From: an uncultured Erysipelotrichaceae bacterium
GTDB taxonomy: Bacteria; Bacillota_I; Bacilli_A; Erysipelotrichales; Erysipelotrichaceae
Direction: 5' to 3'
NCBI GenBank assembly: GCA_902782505.1
Contig: CACZNO010000219.1
Location: forward strand, 1-6,975
DNA: 6,975 nucleotides
The notes below the pieces were generated by a model that ran no database searches, was not told where the DNA came from, and saw nothing but the letters and a program-made list of their open reading frames with translations. How positions within the stretch are numbered: the stretch's first letter is position 1; every line of letters starts with the position of its first letter. The translations under genes were made by a program, and so were the position numbers. Below are positions 1 to 5,064 of this stretch, one piece after another.

Positions 1-1
1 C

Positions 2-412
2 TTATTCGTATCGGGCTTCATCGGCACGCCGCAAATGAACTACTTCGATGCGCGCCTGGAAAAGAAAAACGGCGAATACCACGTTCTGGTCAAGGGACTG
101 GATATCGTGCTGCCGGCAGACAAGAGAGACCGTCTTGCGGCCAACGGCACAGCGGATCAGGATATCATCCTGGGCGTGCGTCCGGATCATATGACCGTAG
201 AGGAAAACGGTATCGACGCGTTGGTCGACGTTTCCGAATTGATGGGTCCTTCGTGCCACCTCCATATGACGGTAGACGGCAAGGACGTCATTGCGATCGT
301 TCCGACGAAAGGCCGCGAAACCAGCTACATGGGCAAGACGATCAAACTGAACTTCACGGGCGATGTCTGCCATGTGTTCTCCAAAGAGACCCAGCGGAAT
401 CTGGAGTATTAG
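2..412 (+). CDS. Sugar ABC transporter ATP-binding protein, MsmX/UgpC/MalK type (3' end only)
   Basis: This is the last 136 codons of a gene that begins before the window. The first visible residues, LFVSGFIGTPQMNYFDARL, match the junction between the nucleotide-binding domain and the C-terminal regulatory part of MsmX/UgpC/MalK ATPases, where a 'VAGFIGSPxMN' motif is typical. The rest fits the OB-fold/TOBE domain, including ILGVRPDHM at about visible residues 57-65. The Walker and signature motifs are upstream and cannot be checked. Family members energise CUT1-type importers of oligosaccharides at the inner face of the membrane, and one ATPase often serves several importers. The gene ends 11 nt before the GH5 glycosidase gene on the same strand, so the two are probably co-transcribed. 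The imported substrate cannot be read from this fragment. Confidence 0.9.
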   Translation, partial: LFVSGFIGTPQMNYFDARLEKKNGEYHVLVKGLDIVLPADKRDRLAANGTADQDIILGVRPDHMTVEENGIDALVDVSELMGPSCHLHMTVDGKDVIAIVPTKGRETSYMGKTIKLNFTGDVCHVFSKETQRNLEY

Positions 413-418
413 GAAGGG
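411..418 (+). promoter_or_regulatory. Ribosome binding site of the GH5 gene
   Basis: AGGAAGGG lies 5 nt before the ATG at 424 and overlaps the TAG stop of the ABC ATPase gene (410-412). This fixes the GH5 start and suggests translational coupling with the upstream gene. Confidence 0.8.
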
Positions 419-423
419 AAACG

Positions 424-1446
424 ATGAGACAGTTTCCCGGATATACACGCGGAATCAATTTCGGCGGATGGTTCTCGCAATGCGATCATACGGAAAAGCG
501 GTATGACTACTTTATCCGGAAAGAAGATTTCCGCCGGGTGAAGCGGTGGGGTCTGGACCATGTGCGGATCCCCGTGGACTACGAATTGCTGCAGGACAAA
601 GACGGAAACTTCCTGGAAAAGGGAATGAAGCGCCTGGAAAACTGCGTCAACTGGTGCGAAGAGTACGGATTGAACATGATTCTGGATCTGCATAAAACAT
701 GGGGATTCAGCTTCGATGACGGGGAAAACGAAGAGGGATTCTTCGAAAACCCGGTGTACCAGGAGAACTTTTACAAAGTCTGGGAAGAATTCGCGAAGCG
801 GTTCGGAAACCGTAAAAACCTCGCGTTTGAACTTCTCAACGAAGTGACCGACCGGGAATACAAGGACATCTGGAATGCGATTGTCCGCAAAGCGATTTCC
901 CGGATCCGCGTATATGCCCCGGTGATTCCGGTCTTGGTGGGCGGCTATTATCACAATTCGGTAACCGCCGTCAAAGACCTGGATCTTCCGTACGATGAAA
1001 ACGTCGTGTACAACTTCCATTGTTATTCGCCGCTGATTTTTACCCATCAGGGAGCCTATTGGATTCCGAAGATGGATACGGGATTCCGGATGGCATTTGA
1101 CTCTAAGAACAAACAGTACCGGGAGTATACCGATCAATACATCGGCAAAGAATTCAAAGATGAATTCGGAAACGATGATGAAAAAATCGATTCGCGGTAT
1201 TTCGAGGAATTGTTTGCGGAAGCGATCAAGGTCGCTGAAGAAAGAAACGTCCCGTTATACTGCGGAGAATACGGCGTCATCGATCTGGCGAGCCCCGAAG
1301 ATACCGTCAAGTGGTTCGAAAGCATTCACACCGTTTTCGAAAAATACCACATCGGCCGGGCGTGCTGGTCCTACAAGGAGATGGACTTCGGCTTGGTGGA
1401 CGCCCACTATGACGATGTCCGGAAAAACTTGATTAAACTGTTATGA
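424..1446 (+). CDS. Glycoside hydrolase family 5 protein (cytoplasmic endo/exo-glucanase-like)
   Basis: A 340-residue single-domain TIM-barrel glycosidase. The N-terminus RGINFGGWF (9-17) is the usual GH5 opening. Further family landmarks are HVRIPVD (R48), LDLHKTWG (H90), LLNEV with the putative acid/base E140, YNFHCYSP (H199, Y201), CGEYGV with the putative nucleophile E282, and CWSYKEMDFG (W315). All expected active-site positions are present, so it should be a retaining beta-glycosidase. There is no signal peptide, no membrane segment and no carbohydrate-binding module, so it should act in the cytoplasm on imported oligosaccharides. The ATG at 424 is chosen because AGGAAGGG (411-418) precedes it at good spacing; the frame stays open upstream only inside the ABC ATPase gene. 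The neighbours (importer ATPase and LacI regulator) support a sugar-use operon. The specificity (beta-1,4-glucan, beta-1,3-glucan or mannan fragments) is not decidable here. Confidence 0.92.
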   Translation: MRQFPGYTRGINFGGWFSQCDHTEKRYDYFIRKEDFRRVKRWGLDHVRIPVDYELLQDKDGNFLEKGMKRLENCVNWCEEYGLNMILDLHKTWGFSFDDGENEEGFFENPVYQENFYKVWEEFAKRFGNRKNLAFELLNEVTDREYKDIWNAIVRKAISRIRVYAPVIPVLVGGYYHNSVTAVKDLDLPYDENVVYNFHCYSPLIFTHQGAYWIPKMDTGFRMAFDSKNKQYREYTDQYIGKEFKDEFGNDDEKIDSRYFEELFAEAIKVAEERNVPLYCGEYGVIDLASPEDTVKWFESIHTVFEKYHIGRACWSYKEMDFGLVDAHYDDVRKNLIKLL

Positions 1447-1464
1447 TTATCTTCAAAATTTGTA

Positions 1465-1470
1465 TAGAAT
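1465..1470 (+). promoter_or_regulatory. Putative -10 box of the LacI-family gene, placed for a leaderless mRNA
   Basis: TAGAAT matches the TATAAT consensus at 5 of 6 positions and is followed by exactly 6 nt (AAGACT) before the ATG at 1477. Transcription would therefore start on the A of the start codon. No purine-rich Shine-Dalgarno is present in the 30 nt between the GH5 stop and this ATG. The -35 is weak: TTATGA (1441-1446, 18-nt spacer) matches TTGACA at only three positions. Read-through from the GH5 gene is also possible, since no terminator separates the two. Confidence 0.45.
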
Positions 1471-1476
1471 AAGACT

Positions 1477-2475
1477 ATGGTTTCCATTAAAGATATCGCG
1501 AAAAAATGCGGCGTCTCCGTCGCGACGGTCTCCAAAGCTTTGAACAATCAAAGCGACGTTTCCGCTGCGACCAAGACGAAAATCCAGAAAGTTGCCGCGG
1601 AAATGGGATATTCCGTCAACGTGGCGGCCCGAGCTTTACGCACCAACCGCACGTACAATCTCGGCGTACTGTTTGCGGATGACAGGGCGGGATTATCCCA
1701 TGAGTACTTCTCCCTGATCCTGGAGAGTTTCCAAAGGGAAGCCGAACGCAGGGGATACGATCTGACGCTGATCAATCATGCGATTGCGGGACAGAAAACC
1801 ACATATCTCAAGCATGCGGAATACCGGAATCTCGACGGTGTGGCCATTATTACGGCCGACTTCAGTGATCCGGAAATCGTGGAACTGGCGGAGTCCAAAC
1901 TGCCTGTCGTGACGATCGATCACATCTTTGACCGCTGCCCGGGCGTTCTTTCCGACAATTCCCGCGGCGTGGAAGCCCTGGTGCGCTATATTCATTCCAT
2001 GGGTCACCGCAAGATCGCCTACATTCACGGCGACTGGACCAATGTCACCAGTGAACGTGTCAGCGGCTTCTATAAAGCGACAAGACAGCTTGGGTTGGAT
2101 ATTCCGGAACACTATGTGGTCCGCGGAAAATACCACGACATCGAAGCCAGTGCGGAAGCGACCAAGATCCTTCTGGATCTGGAAGACCGTCCGACCTGTA
2201 TCATCTATCCCGATGATTATTCCTACATCGGCGGACTCAATGAGATCACAAGCCGCGGTATGACCGTCGGAAACGAAATCTCTGCGGCAGGTTATGACGG
2301 AATCAATCTGGCAAAGTTCATGAATCTGACGACGTACGAACAGAATACCTCGGATCTGGGGAAACTGGCGGCGTCCAAACTGATCCGGATCATTGAAAAA
2401 CCCGACCGGATCCCGGAACACGTTATCGTGACGGGAAAACTGATCGAGGGAAAAACGGTGCGGAAACTCTTATAA
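1477..2475 (+). CDS. LacI-family transcriptional regulator
   Basis: A 332-residue regulator of usual family length. Residues 4-23 (IKDIAKKCGVSVATVSKALN) form the LacI helix-turn-helix. Residues 49-59 (VAARALRTNRT) are the hinge helix with the minor-groove leucine L54. From about residue 60 (YNLGVLFADD) to the end is a periplasmic-binding-protein-like sensor domain, with the family landmark AGYDG near residue 270. It should bind DNA as a dimer and respond to a sugar. It follows the GH5 gene by 30 nt, so the sugar transporter-glycosidase operon is the likely target, perhaps with autoregulation. No LacI-type palindrome with a central CG was found in the 30 nt upstream, so the operator is probably before the operon, outside the window. 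The start has no Shine-Dalgarno; the HTH begins 3 residues after this Met, so a later start is unlikely. Confidence 0.93.
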   Translation: MVSIKDIAKKCGVSVATVSKALNNQSDVSAATKTKIQKVAAEMGYSVNVAARALRTNRTYNLGVLFADDRAGLSHEYFSLILESFQREAERRGYDLTLINHAIAGQKTTYLKHAEYRNLDGVAIITADFSDPEIVELAESKLPVVTIDHIFDRCPGVLSDNSRGVEALVRYIHSMGHRKIAYIHGDWTNVTSERVSGFYKATRQLGLDIPEHYVVRGKYHDIEASAEATKILLDLEDRPTCIIYPDDYSYIGGLNEITSRGMTVGNEISAAGYDGINLAKFMNLTTYEQNTSDLGKLAASKLIRIIEKPDRIPEHVIVTGKLIEGKTVRKLL

Positions 2476-2478
2476 CAC

Positions 2479-2507
2479 AAAACGGCCAAAGAGCCGTTTT
2501 TTCTTTC
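2479..2507. terminator. Intrinsic terminator of the LacI-family gene, shared with plsC
   Basis: An 8-bp perfect stem, AAAACGGC (2479-2486) with GCCGTTTT (2493-2500), has the 6-nt loop CAAAGA and the T-rich tail TTTTTTCTTTC (2497-2507) on the plus strand. It lies between two convergent genes. On the minus strand the same stem ends in TTTTGTGTT, a weaker tail that could still stop plsC transcripts. Confidence 0.88.
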
Positions 2508-3167
2508 TTATCTGGGAAGTCTCGGATCGTGCACGGCGTGCGATATATAAAGATCCAGTATGATCTGGCGCAGCTTTTCGTTTTCTTTTTCCATATCCGC
2601 ATCGGCGGGAATCGTGTACGGGTCTCCGTAGTAGACGTGAATCCGCGAAATAAACGGAATAAACCGCCCGACAATGGCGGAGGGAACGACCGCCGCGCCG
2701 GTTTCCCTGGCGAGGCTGACGGCCCCGAATTTGAACGGTAAAAGAATATCCCGGGAGTAGTTACGCTTTCCTTCCGGGAAAATGCCGATGACTTCGTTTC
2801 GCGACAAGACGGTTTTCGCCGCAAACATCGGATTGCCGGTGTGCACCTTGCGGTCGACGGGAATGCAGAGGGCAAGCCGGAAAAAGAACCCGACGATCTT
2901 GTCGAACAATTCGCGCGCGGCGAGATAGTGCACGACGCGCGGAGTGGACATGCAGATGAAAGCCGGATCCGCGGCGGAGCGGTGATTGGCGCATAAAAGA
3001 ACCGGTCCCTCGGCGGGAATCTTCTCTTTTCCGTGAAATACCGGACGGTATAAAAGCCAGGCAATCGGAGTCAGGATCGCCCGGAGGATCCGGTAAGACA
3101 AAGAAGATTTCCGGACATACCGGCCGGTAAATTCTTCGGGAGTCAGTTCGTTATCGTTTCGTTTCAT
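2508..3167 (-). CDS. plsC: 1-acyl-sn-glycerol-3-phosphate acyltransferase (PlsC/LPLAT family)
   Basis: A 219-residue member of the PlsC-type acyltransferases, which transfer a fatty acyl group to lysophosphatidic acid to make phosphatidic acid at the inner face of the membrane. The signature blocks are all visible: NHRSAADP with the catalytic H62-x4-D67, IPVDR (102-106) as block II, FPEGKRN (130-136) as block III and VPSAIVG (161-167) as block IV. A hydrophobic stretch at about 25-40 (YRILRAILTPIAWLLY) would anchor it to the membrane. It stands alone, convergent with the LacI gene and divergent from a small membrane-protein gene. The ATG at 3167 has no Shine-Dalgarno. An in-frame TTG at 3185, preceded by a poor AAGAAG, would add six residues and is the alternative start. 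Strict substrate preference within the LPLAT family cannot be told from sequence. Confidence 0.9.
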   Translation of the reverse strand: MKRNDNELTPEEFTGRYVRKSSLSYRILRAILTPIAWLLYRPVFHGKEKIPAEGPVLLCANHRSAADPAFICMSTPRVVHYLAARELFDKIVGFFFRLALCIPVDRKVHTGNPMFAAKTVLSRNEVIGIFPEGKRNYSRDILLPFKFGAVSLARETGAAVVPSAIVGRFIPFISRIHVYYGDPYTIPADADMEKENEKLRQIILDLYISHAVHDPRLPR

Positions 3168-3173
3168 ACCTGT

Positions 3174-3179
3174 ATCATA
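3174..3179 (-). promoter_or_regulatory. Putative -10 box of plsC, placed for a leaderless mRNA
   Basis: On the minus strand TATGAT (5 of 6 to TATAAT) is followed by exactly 6 nt (ACAGGT) and then the ATG at 3167, so the expected transcript start coincides with the start codon. The only SD-like bases, AGG, sit too close to the ATG to work. The -35 is poor: CAGGCA at an 18-nt spacer matches three positions. The geometry is the same as at the LacI-family gene. Confidence 0.45.
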
Positions 3180-3207
3180 ACGCAAAAGACTTCTTTTTGC
3201 CTGTTGT

Positions 3208-3237
3208 ATGACGGAGAGGGCACATCCTGCGTATAAT
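3208..3237 (+). promoter_or_regulatory. Promoter of the small membrane-protein gene
   Basis: A perfect TATAAT (3232-3237) with ATGACG (3208-3213, four matches to TTGACA) at an 18-nt spacer. Transcription would start near 3244, giving a leader of about 27 nt that contains the AAAAGGAG ribosome site. It is divergent from the plsC promoter, and the two promoter regions abut. Confidence 0.6.
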
Positions 3238-3270
3238 GAATATGAGATAATGGAGAAAAGGAGAATGCCT

Positions 3271-3630
3271 ATGGATAATTACGAAGAGATCATCCTGCAG
3301 GATCATGCGATGCTGACGGAGCTGCTGGCGGAAAAACGGCGTCAGGAACGAGCCGGACACATTTTCCGCATTATTATGTACTGCATTATTACACTGATGA
3401 TCATCGGTCTCATTGCGCTGGTGCCGATCATCAAGGATCTGGTGACGATGTACCGGACTACGATGACCAGCGTGAACGAACTGACGGCGGAAGTCAACGG
3501 CATCATCGACGCGAACGTCGGCACACTGGAGAAAATCAAGGATATCGACATTGAACAGGTGATCCATGTTCTGGAAAACTGTAATAAACTGTTTGAAGTC
3601 TTAGTTCATATCTTTAGCCCGGGCGCATAA
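3271..3630 (+). CDS. Small single-pass membrane protein, unknown function
   Basis: I do not recognise a family. The 119-residue protein has a charged N-terminal part (1-29, EEIILQDHAMLTELLAEKRR), one clear transmembrane helix (about 31-54, rich in Ile, Leu and Met), and a C-terminal part (55-119) of amphipathic helix that looks able to form a coiled coil (MTSVNELTAEVNGIIDANVGTLEKIKDIDIEQV). There is no signal peptidase site. The layout resembles small scaffold or divisome-type membrane proteins, but that is only a resemblance. The ATG at 3271 is chosen because AAAAGGAG (3256-3263) lies 7 nt upstream; in-frame ATGs at 3250 and 3265 lie before or too near that site. It is transcribed alone, away from plsC and towards the prsW-like gene. 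Confidence 0.8.
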   Translation: MDNYEEIILQDHAMLTELLAEKRRQERAGHIFRIIMYCIITLMIIGLIALVPIIKDLVTMYRTTMTSVNELTAEVNGIIDANVGTLEKIKDIDIEQVIHVLENCNKLFEVLVHIFSPGA

Positions 3631-3651
3631 AAACCGTTTGCGGGAAACGGC
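3629..3651. terminator. Shared hairpin terminator between convergent genes
   Basis: CCGTTT (3634-3639) pairs with AAACGG (3645-3650) around the loop GCGGG. On the minus strand it is followed by five Ts (3633-3629), so it suits the end of the prsW-like transcript. On the plus strand the tail CTTTGTGTGCTTTT is weaker but T-rich. The minus-strand T-tract overlaps the TAA stop (3628-3630) of the plus-strand gene. Confidence 0.65.
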
Positions 3652-3662
3652 TTTGTGTGCTT

Positions 3663-4376
3663 TTACGATGTGTGAATAATGGATTGCGTGTAAGCCAGAT
3701 TCCTTCTGGCTTTTTTCATGAAGAAGTACATGTAGATAAACAAGCCGAAGGAGATGATTGCCAGATTGACGCAGACGAAGACCAGATTGTCGTTCCATTC
3801 GATCACCGTGTCCTGCAGCGTAAAGTCATAGGATGCGTGCATGAGATACGGAATCATGTAGCCCAGGACATAGTAAATTTTCTTGCCGGTCTTGCGTCCT
3901 TTTCCGATGAAATAACCCATGATGAACCCGAACACGCCGTGCATCAGCGTCACTCCGCGGACCAGGATCTGAACCGGGGAGGATATAAACATGTACACCA
4001 GACCTTCGATGGCTTCAAAGCCGATTCCGATAATGACCATGTATACGATGATGCGCAGCCAGGACGGACGGCTTTCCTTTTTCAGGGTGTACAGCAGCGC
4101 GGCGCATTTGACGCCTTCCTCCACCATGGCGATCGTGAAAAAGTTTTTATAAAACTCCTTCAGGACCGGATCGGCGGTGTTGATTTTAAAAACCAGAGAT
4201 CCGATGAGCGCAATCAGGGAAGATCCGATAAAAACAGGCACAGCACAGAACAACCCGTGTCCAAGCGCGGCGCGGCATTGCGCACGGTATTCGTCGGTCT
4301 CCGCAGGATCTTTTTTCATCCAGAAATAGAAAACTACGGACGGTATCAAACTGATCAAAAAGAATACTAACGGCAT
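3663..4376 (-). CDS. prsW: PrsW-like intramembrane metalloprotease family protein
   Basis: A 237-residue protein with about seven hydrophobic segments, starting at residue 2. It carries the features of the PrsW/CPBP-type glutamic intramembrane proteases: VEEGVK (E86, E87, K90), GFEAIEGLVY (E121, E124), a conserved histidine in LMHGVFGFIMGY (H146) and YLMHASYD (H180, D184), all within or beside membrane helices. In Bacillus subtilis PrsW cuts the anti-sigma factor RsiW. No sigma/anti-sigma pair is nearby, so the substrate here is unknown and the symbol is family-level only. Its ATG at 4376 has only a weak GGCGAG upstream. The gene is transcribed away from the UBA-DUF4342 gene's terminator and ends at the hairpin shared with the small membrane-protein gene. 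Confidence 0.82.
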   Translation of the reverse strand: MPLVFFLISLIPSVVFYFWMKKDPAETDEYRAQCRAALGHGLFCAVPVFIGSSLIALIGSLVFKINTADPVLKEFYKNFFTIAMVEEGVKCAALLYTLKKESRPSWLRIIVYMVIIGIGFEAIEGLVYMFISSPVQILVRGVTLMHGVFGFIMGYFIGKGRKTGKKIYYVLGYMIPYLMHASYDFTLQDTVIEWNDNLVFVCVNLAIISFGLFIYMYFFMKKARRNLAYTQSIIHTS

Positions 4377-4397
4377 AAAGAACTCGCCATATTTTTC

Positions 4398-4403
4398 ATT
4401 ATA
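4398..4403 (-). promoter_or_regulatory. Putative -10 box of the prsW-like gene
   Basis: A perfect TATAAT on the minus strand lies 21 nt before the ATG at 4376. The start would fall near 4391, giving a leader of only about 15 nt. No convincing -35 is seen: TTCTTT at a 17-nt spacer matches only two positions. An out-of-frame ATG at 4390 sits right at the expected transcript 5' end. Confidence 0.5.
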
Positions 4404-4430
4404 GCGGAATCACGCTGAAAAAAGAATCGC

Positions 4431-4464
4431 AAAAAAGCCCTTCACACAAGCGGAAGGGCTTTTT
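4431..4464. terminator. Strong intrinsic terminator of the UBA-DUF4342 gene
   Basis: A 12-bp perfect stem pairs AAAAAGCCCTTC (4432-4443) with GAAGGGCTTTTT (4453-4464) around a 9-nt loop. On the minus strand it ends in TTTTTT (4436-4431), 14 nt after the gene's TGA. It separates this gene from the prsW-like gene downstream, which has its own promoter. Confidence 0.92.
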
Positions 4465-4477
4465 GGGGAAATGCAGA

Positions 4478-4903
4478 TCAGAGAATCTTTTCCGAACCGT
4501 CGGCACGGACGATTACGAACTGGTAGCTCAGACCGAATTTCGCAATCAGTGCACCGATGACAGCCAGCGGGGCAGCGCCTGTGATCAGCGCGAACGTTCC
4601 TAACGCGGCGCCGGCATTGACCGAGACGGATGTGACATTATGACCGTCTTTATCGCGTAATACGATCTTGGTGACATTGCCTTCTTCAATCGCTTCCTTG
4701 ATCTGTTTCAGAATCGAATCCGCACTGCGCTCGCTGTCTTCGAAGAATCCGAAGAAACGGGAATTGGATTTCTTTTTGTTTTCGAGATAGATTAACGCAT
4801 CGATCACATCTCCGTCGGCATTGATCAAGGCTTCTTTGGCTTCCTCGTACGAACAGCCGGTTCTTTCAATGACCTGATCCACTTCAGTAATAGAGAAATT
4901 CAT
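4478..4903 (-). CDS. UBA-like domain and DUF4342 domain protein
   Basis: A 141-residue protein. Residues 3-42 (FSITEVDQVIERTGCSYEEA and on to ALIYLE) form a UBA/TS-N-like three-helix domain with the usual G-x-S-x-x-x-A-x-x-A-L pattern. Residues 60-137 match DUF4342: a helix (SILKQIKEAIEEGNV), a beta strand with a turn (TKIVLRDKDGHNVTSVSVN) and a Gly/Ala-rich hydrophobic stretch (96-125) that could insert in or sit on the membrane, closed by a strand (YQFVIVRADG). This pairing is known in Bacillota, but I know of no assigned function. UBA-like folds in bacteria occur in EF-Ts and similar proteins, so ribosome or protein binding is possible, not shown. The ATG at 4903 has an ideal AGGAGGT 6 nt upstream. 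A TTG at 4924 in the same frame would place this site inside the gene and is rejected. Confidence 0.85.
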   Translation of the reverse strand: MNFSITEVDQVIERTGCSYEEAKEALINADGDVIDALIYLENKKKSNSRFFGFFEDSERSADSILKQIKEAIEEGNVTKIVLRDKDGHNVTSVSVNAGAALGTFALITGAAPLAVIGALIAKFGLSYQFVIVRADGSEKIL

Positions 4904-4940
4904 AGTGTGACCTCCTTTGTACAATCTCTGATTGAGACTA

Positions 4941-4981
4941 CTGTAAGTATAGCGGATTTTTGCGAAGACAGCGCTTTACAG
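4941..4981. repeat. Inverted repeat CTGTAA...TTACAG between divergent promoters
   Basis: CTGTAA (4941-4946) and TTACAG (4976-4981) are perfect inverted 6-mers with centres 35 nt apart. A further AGCG (4951-4954) and CGCT (4972-4975) pair inside them. It lies between the UBA-DUF4342 gene and the NAD salvage operon and one arm touches the minus-strand -10 box. It could be an operator or chance. Confidence 0.3.
4946..4951 (-). promoter_or_regulatory. Putative -10 box of the UBA-DUF4342 gene
   Basis: TATACT on the minus strand (5 of 6 to consensus) is placed about 43 nt before the ATG at 4903, leaving room for a normal leader with the AGGAGGT site. The -35 region is poor. It overlaps the CTGTAA arm of an inverted repeat. 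Confidence 0.45.
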
Positions 4982-5037
4982 TTTGGCTTTGGTGTAAAAT
5001 GACGGCAAACGAAAGAAAAAGCCCGTTCATAATGCGA

Positions 5038-5043
5038 TATAAT
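5038..5043 (+). promoter_or_regulatory. Putative -10 box of the pncA-pncB-nadE operon
   Basis: A perfect TATAAT lies 21 nt before the pncA ATG. A start near 5050 would place the AGGAGG site (5051-5056) at the very 5' end of the mRNA. No -35 is seen at 16-18 nt, as that region is a run of A-rich sequence. An upstream alternative is TAAAAT (4995-5000) with TTTACA (4975-4980), but the spacer of 14 nt is short. Confidence 0.45.
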
Positions 5044-5064
5044 AAGAGAGAGGAGGATGGGACT

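Noticed and set aside
253..423. An upstream ATG giving a 57-residue N-terminal extension of the GH5 protein
   Set aside because: The extension overlaps the ABC ATPase gene in another frame and has no GH5 similarity, while AGGAAGGG marks the ATG at 424.
409..1137. A 242-codon open frame on the minus strand across the GH5 gene
   Set aside because: It lies antisense to a gene with a full set of catalytic motifs and has no ribosome site or recognisable domain; the composition reflects codon bias of the real gene.
1447..1476. A LacI-type operator before the regulator gene
   Set aside because: Only CAAAATTTG forms a short dyad; there is no CG-centred palindrome of the LacI-family kind.
1693..2421. 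A 242-codon minus-strand open frame inside the LacI-family gene
   Set aside because: Antisense shadow of a well-supported regulator, with no family features.
3657..4370. A 237-codon plus-strand open frame covering the whole prsW-like gene
   Set aside because: It mirrors the real gene, is hydrophilic and His/Asp-rich, as expected for the complement of membrane-protein codons, and has no ribosome site.
4904..5064. An NAD-sensing riboswitch before pncA
   Set aside because: The TATAAT at 5038 would leave a leader of about 15 nt, and no known NAD riboswitch motif was recognised in the remaining sequence.
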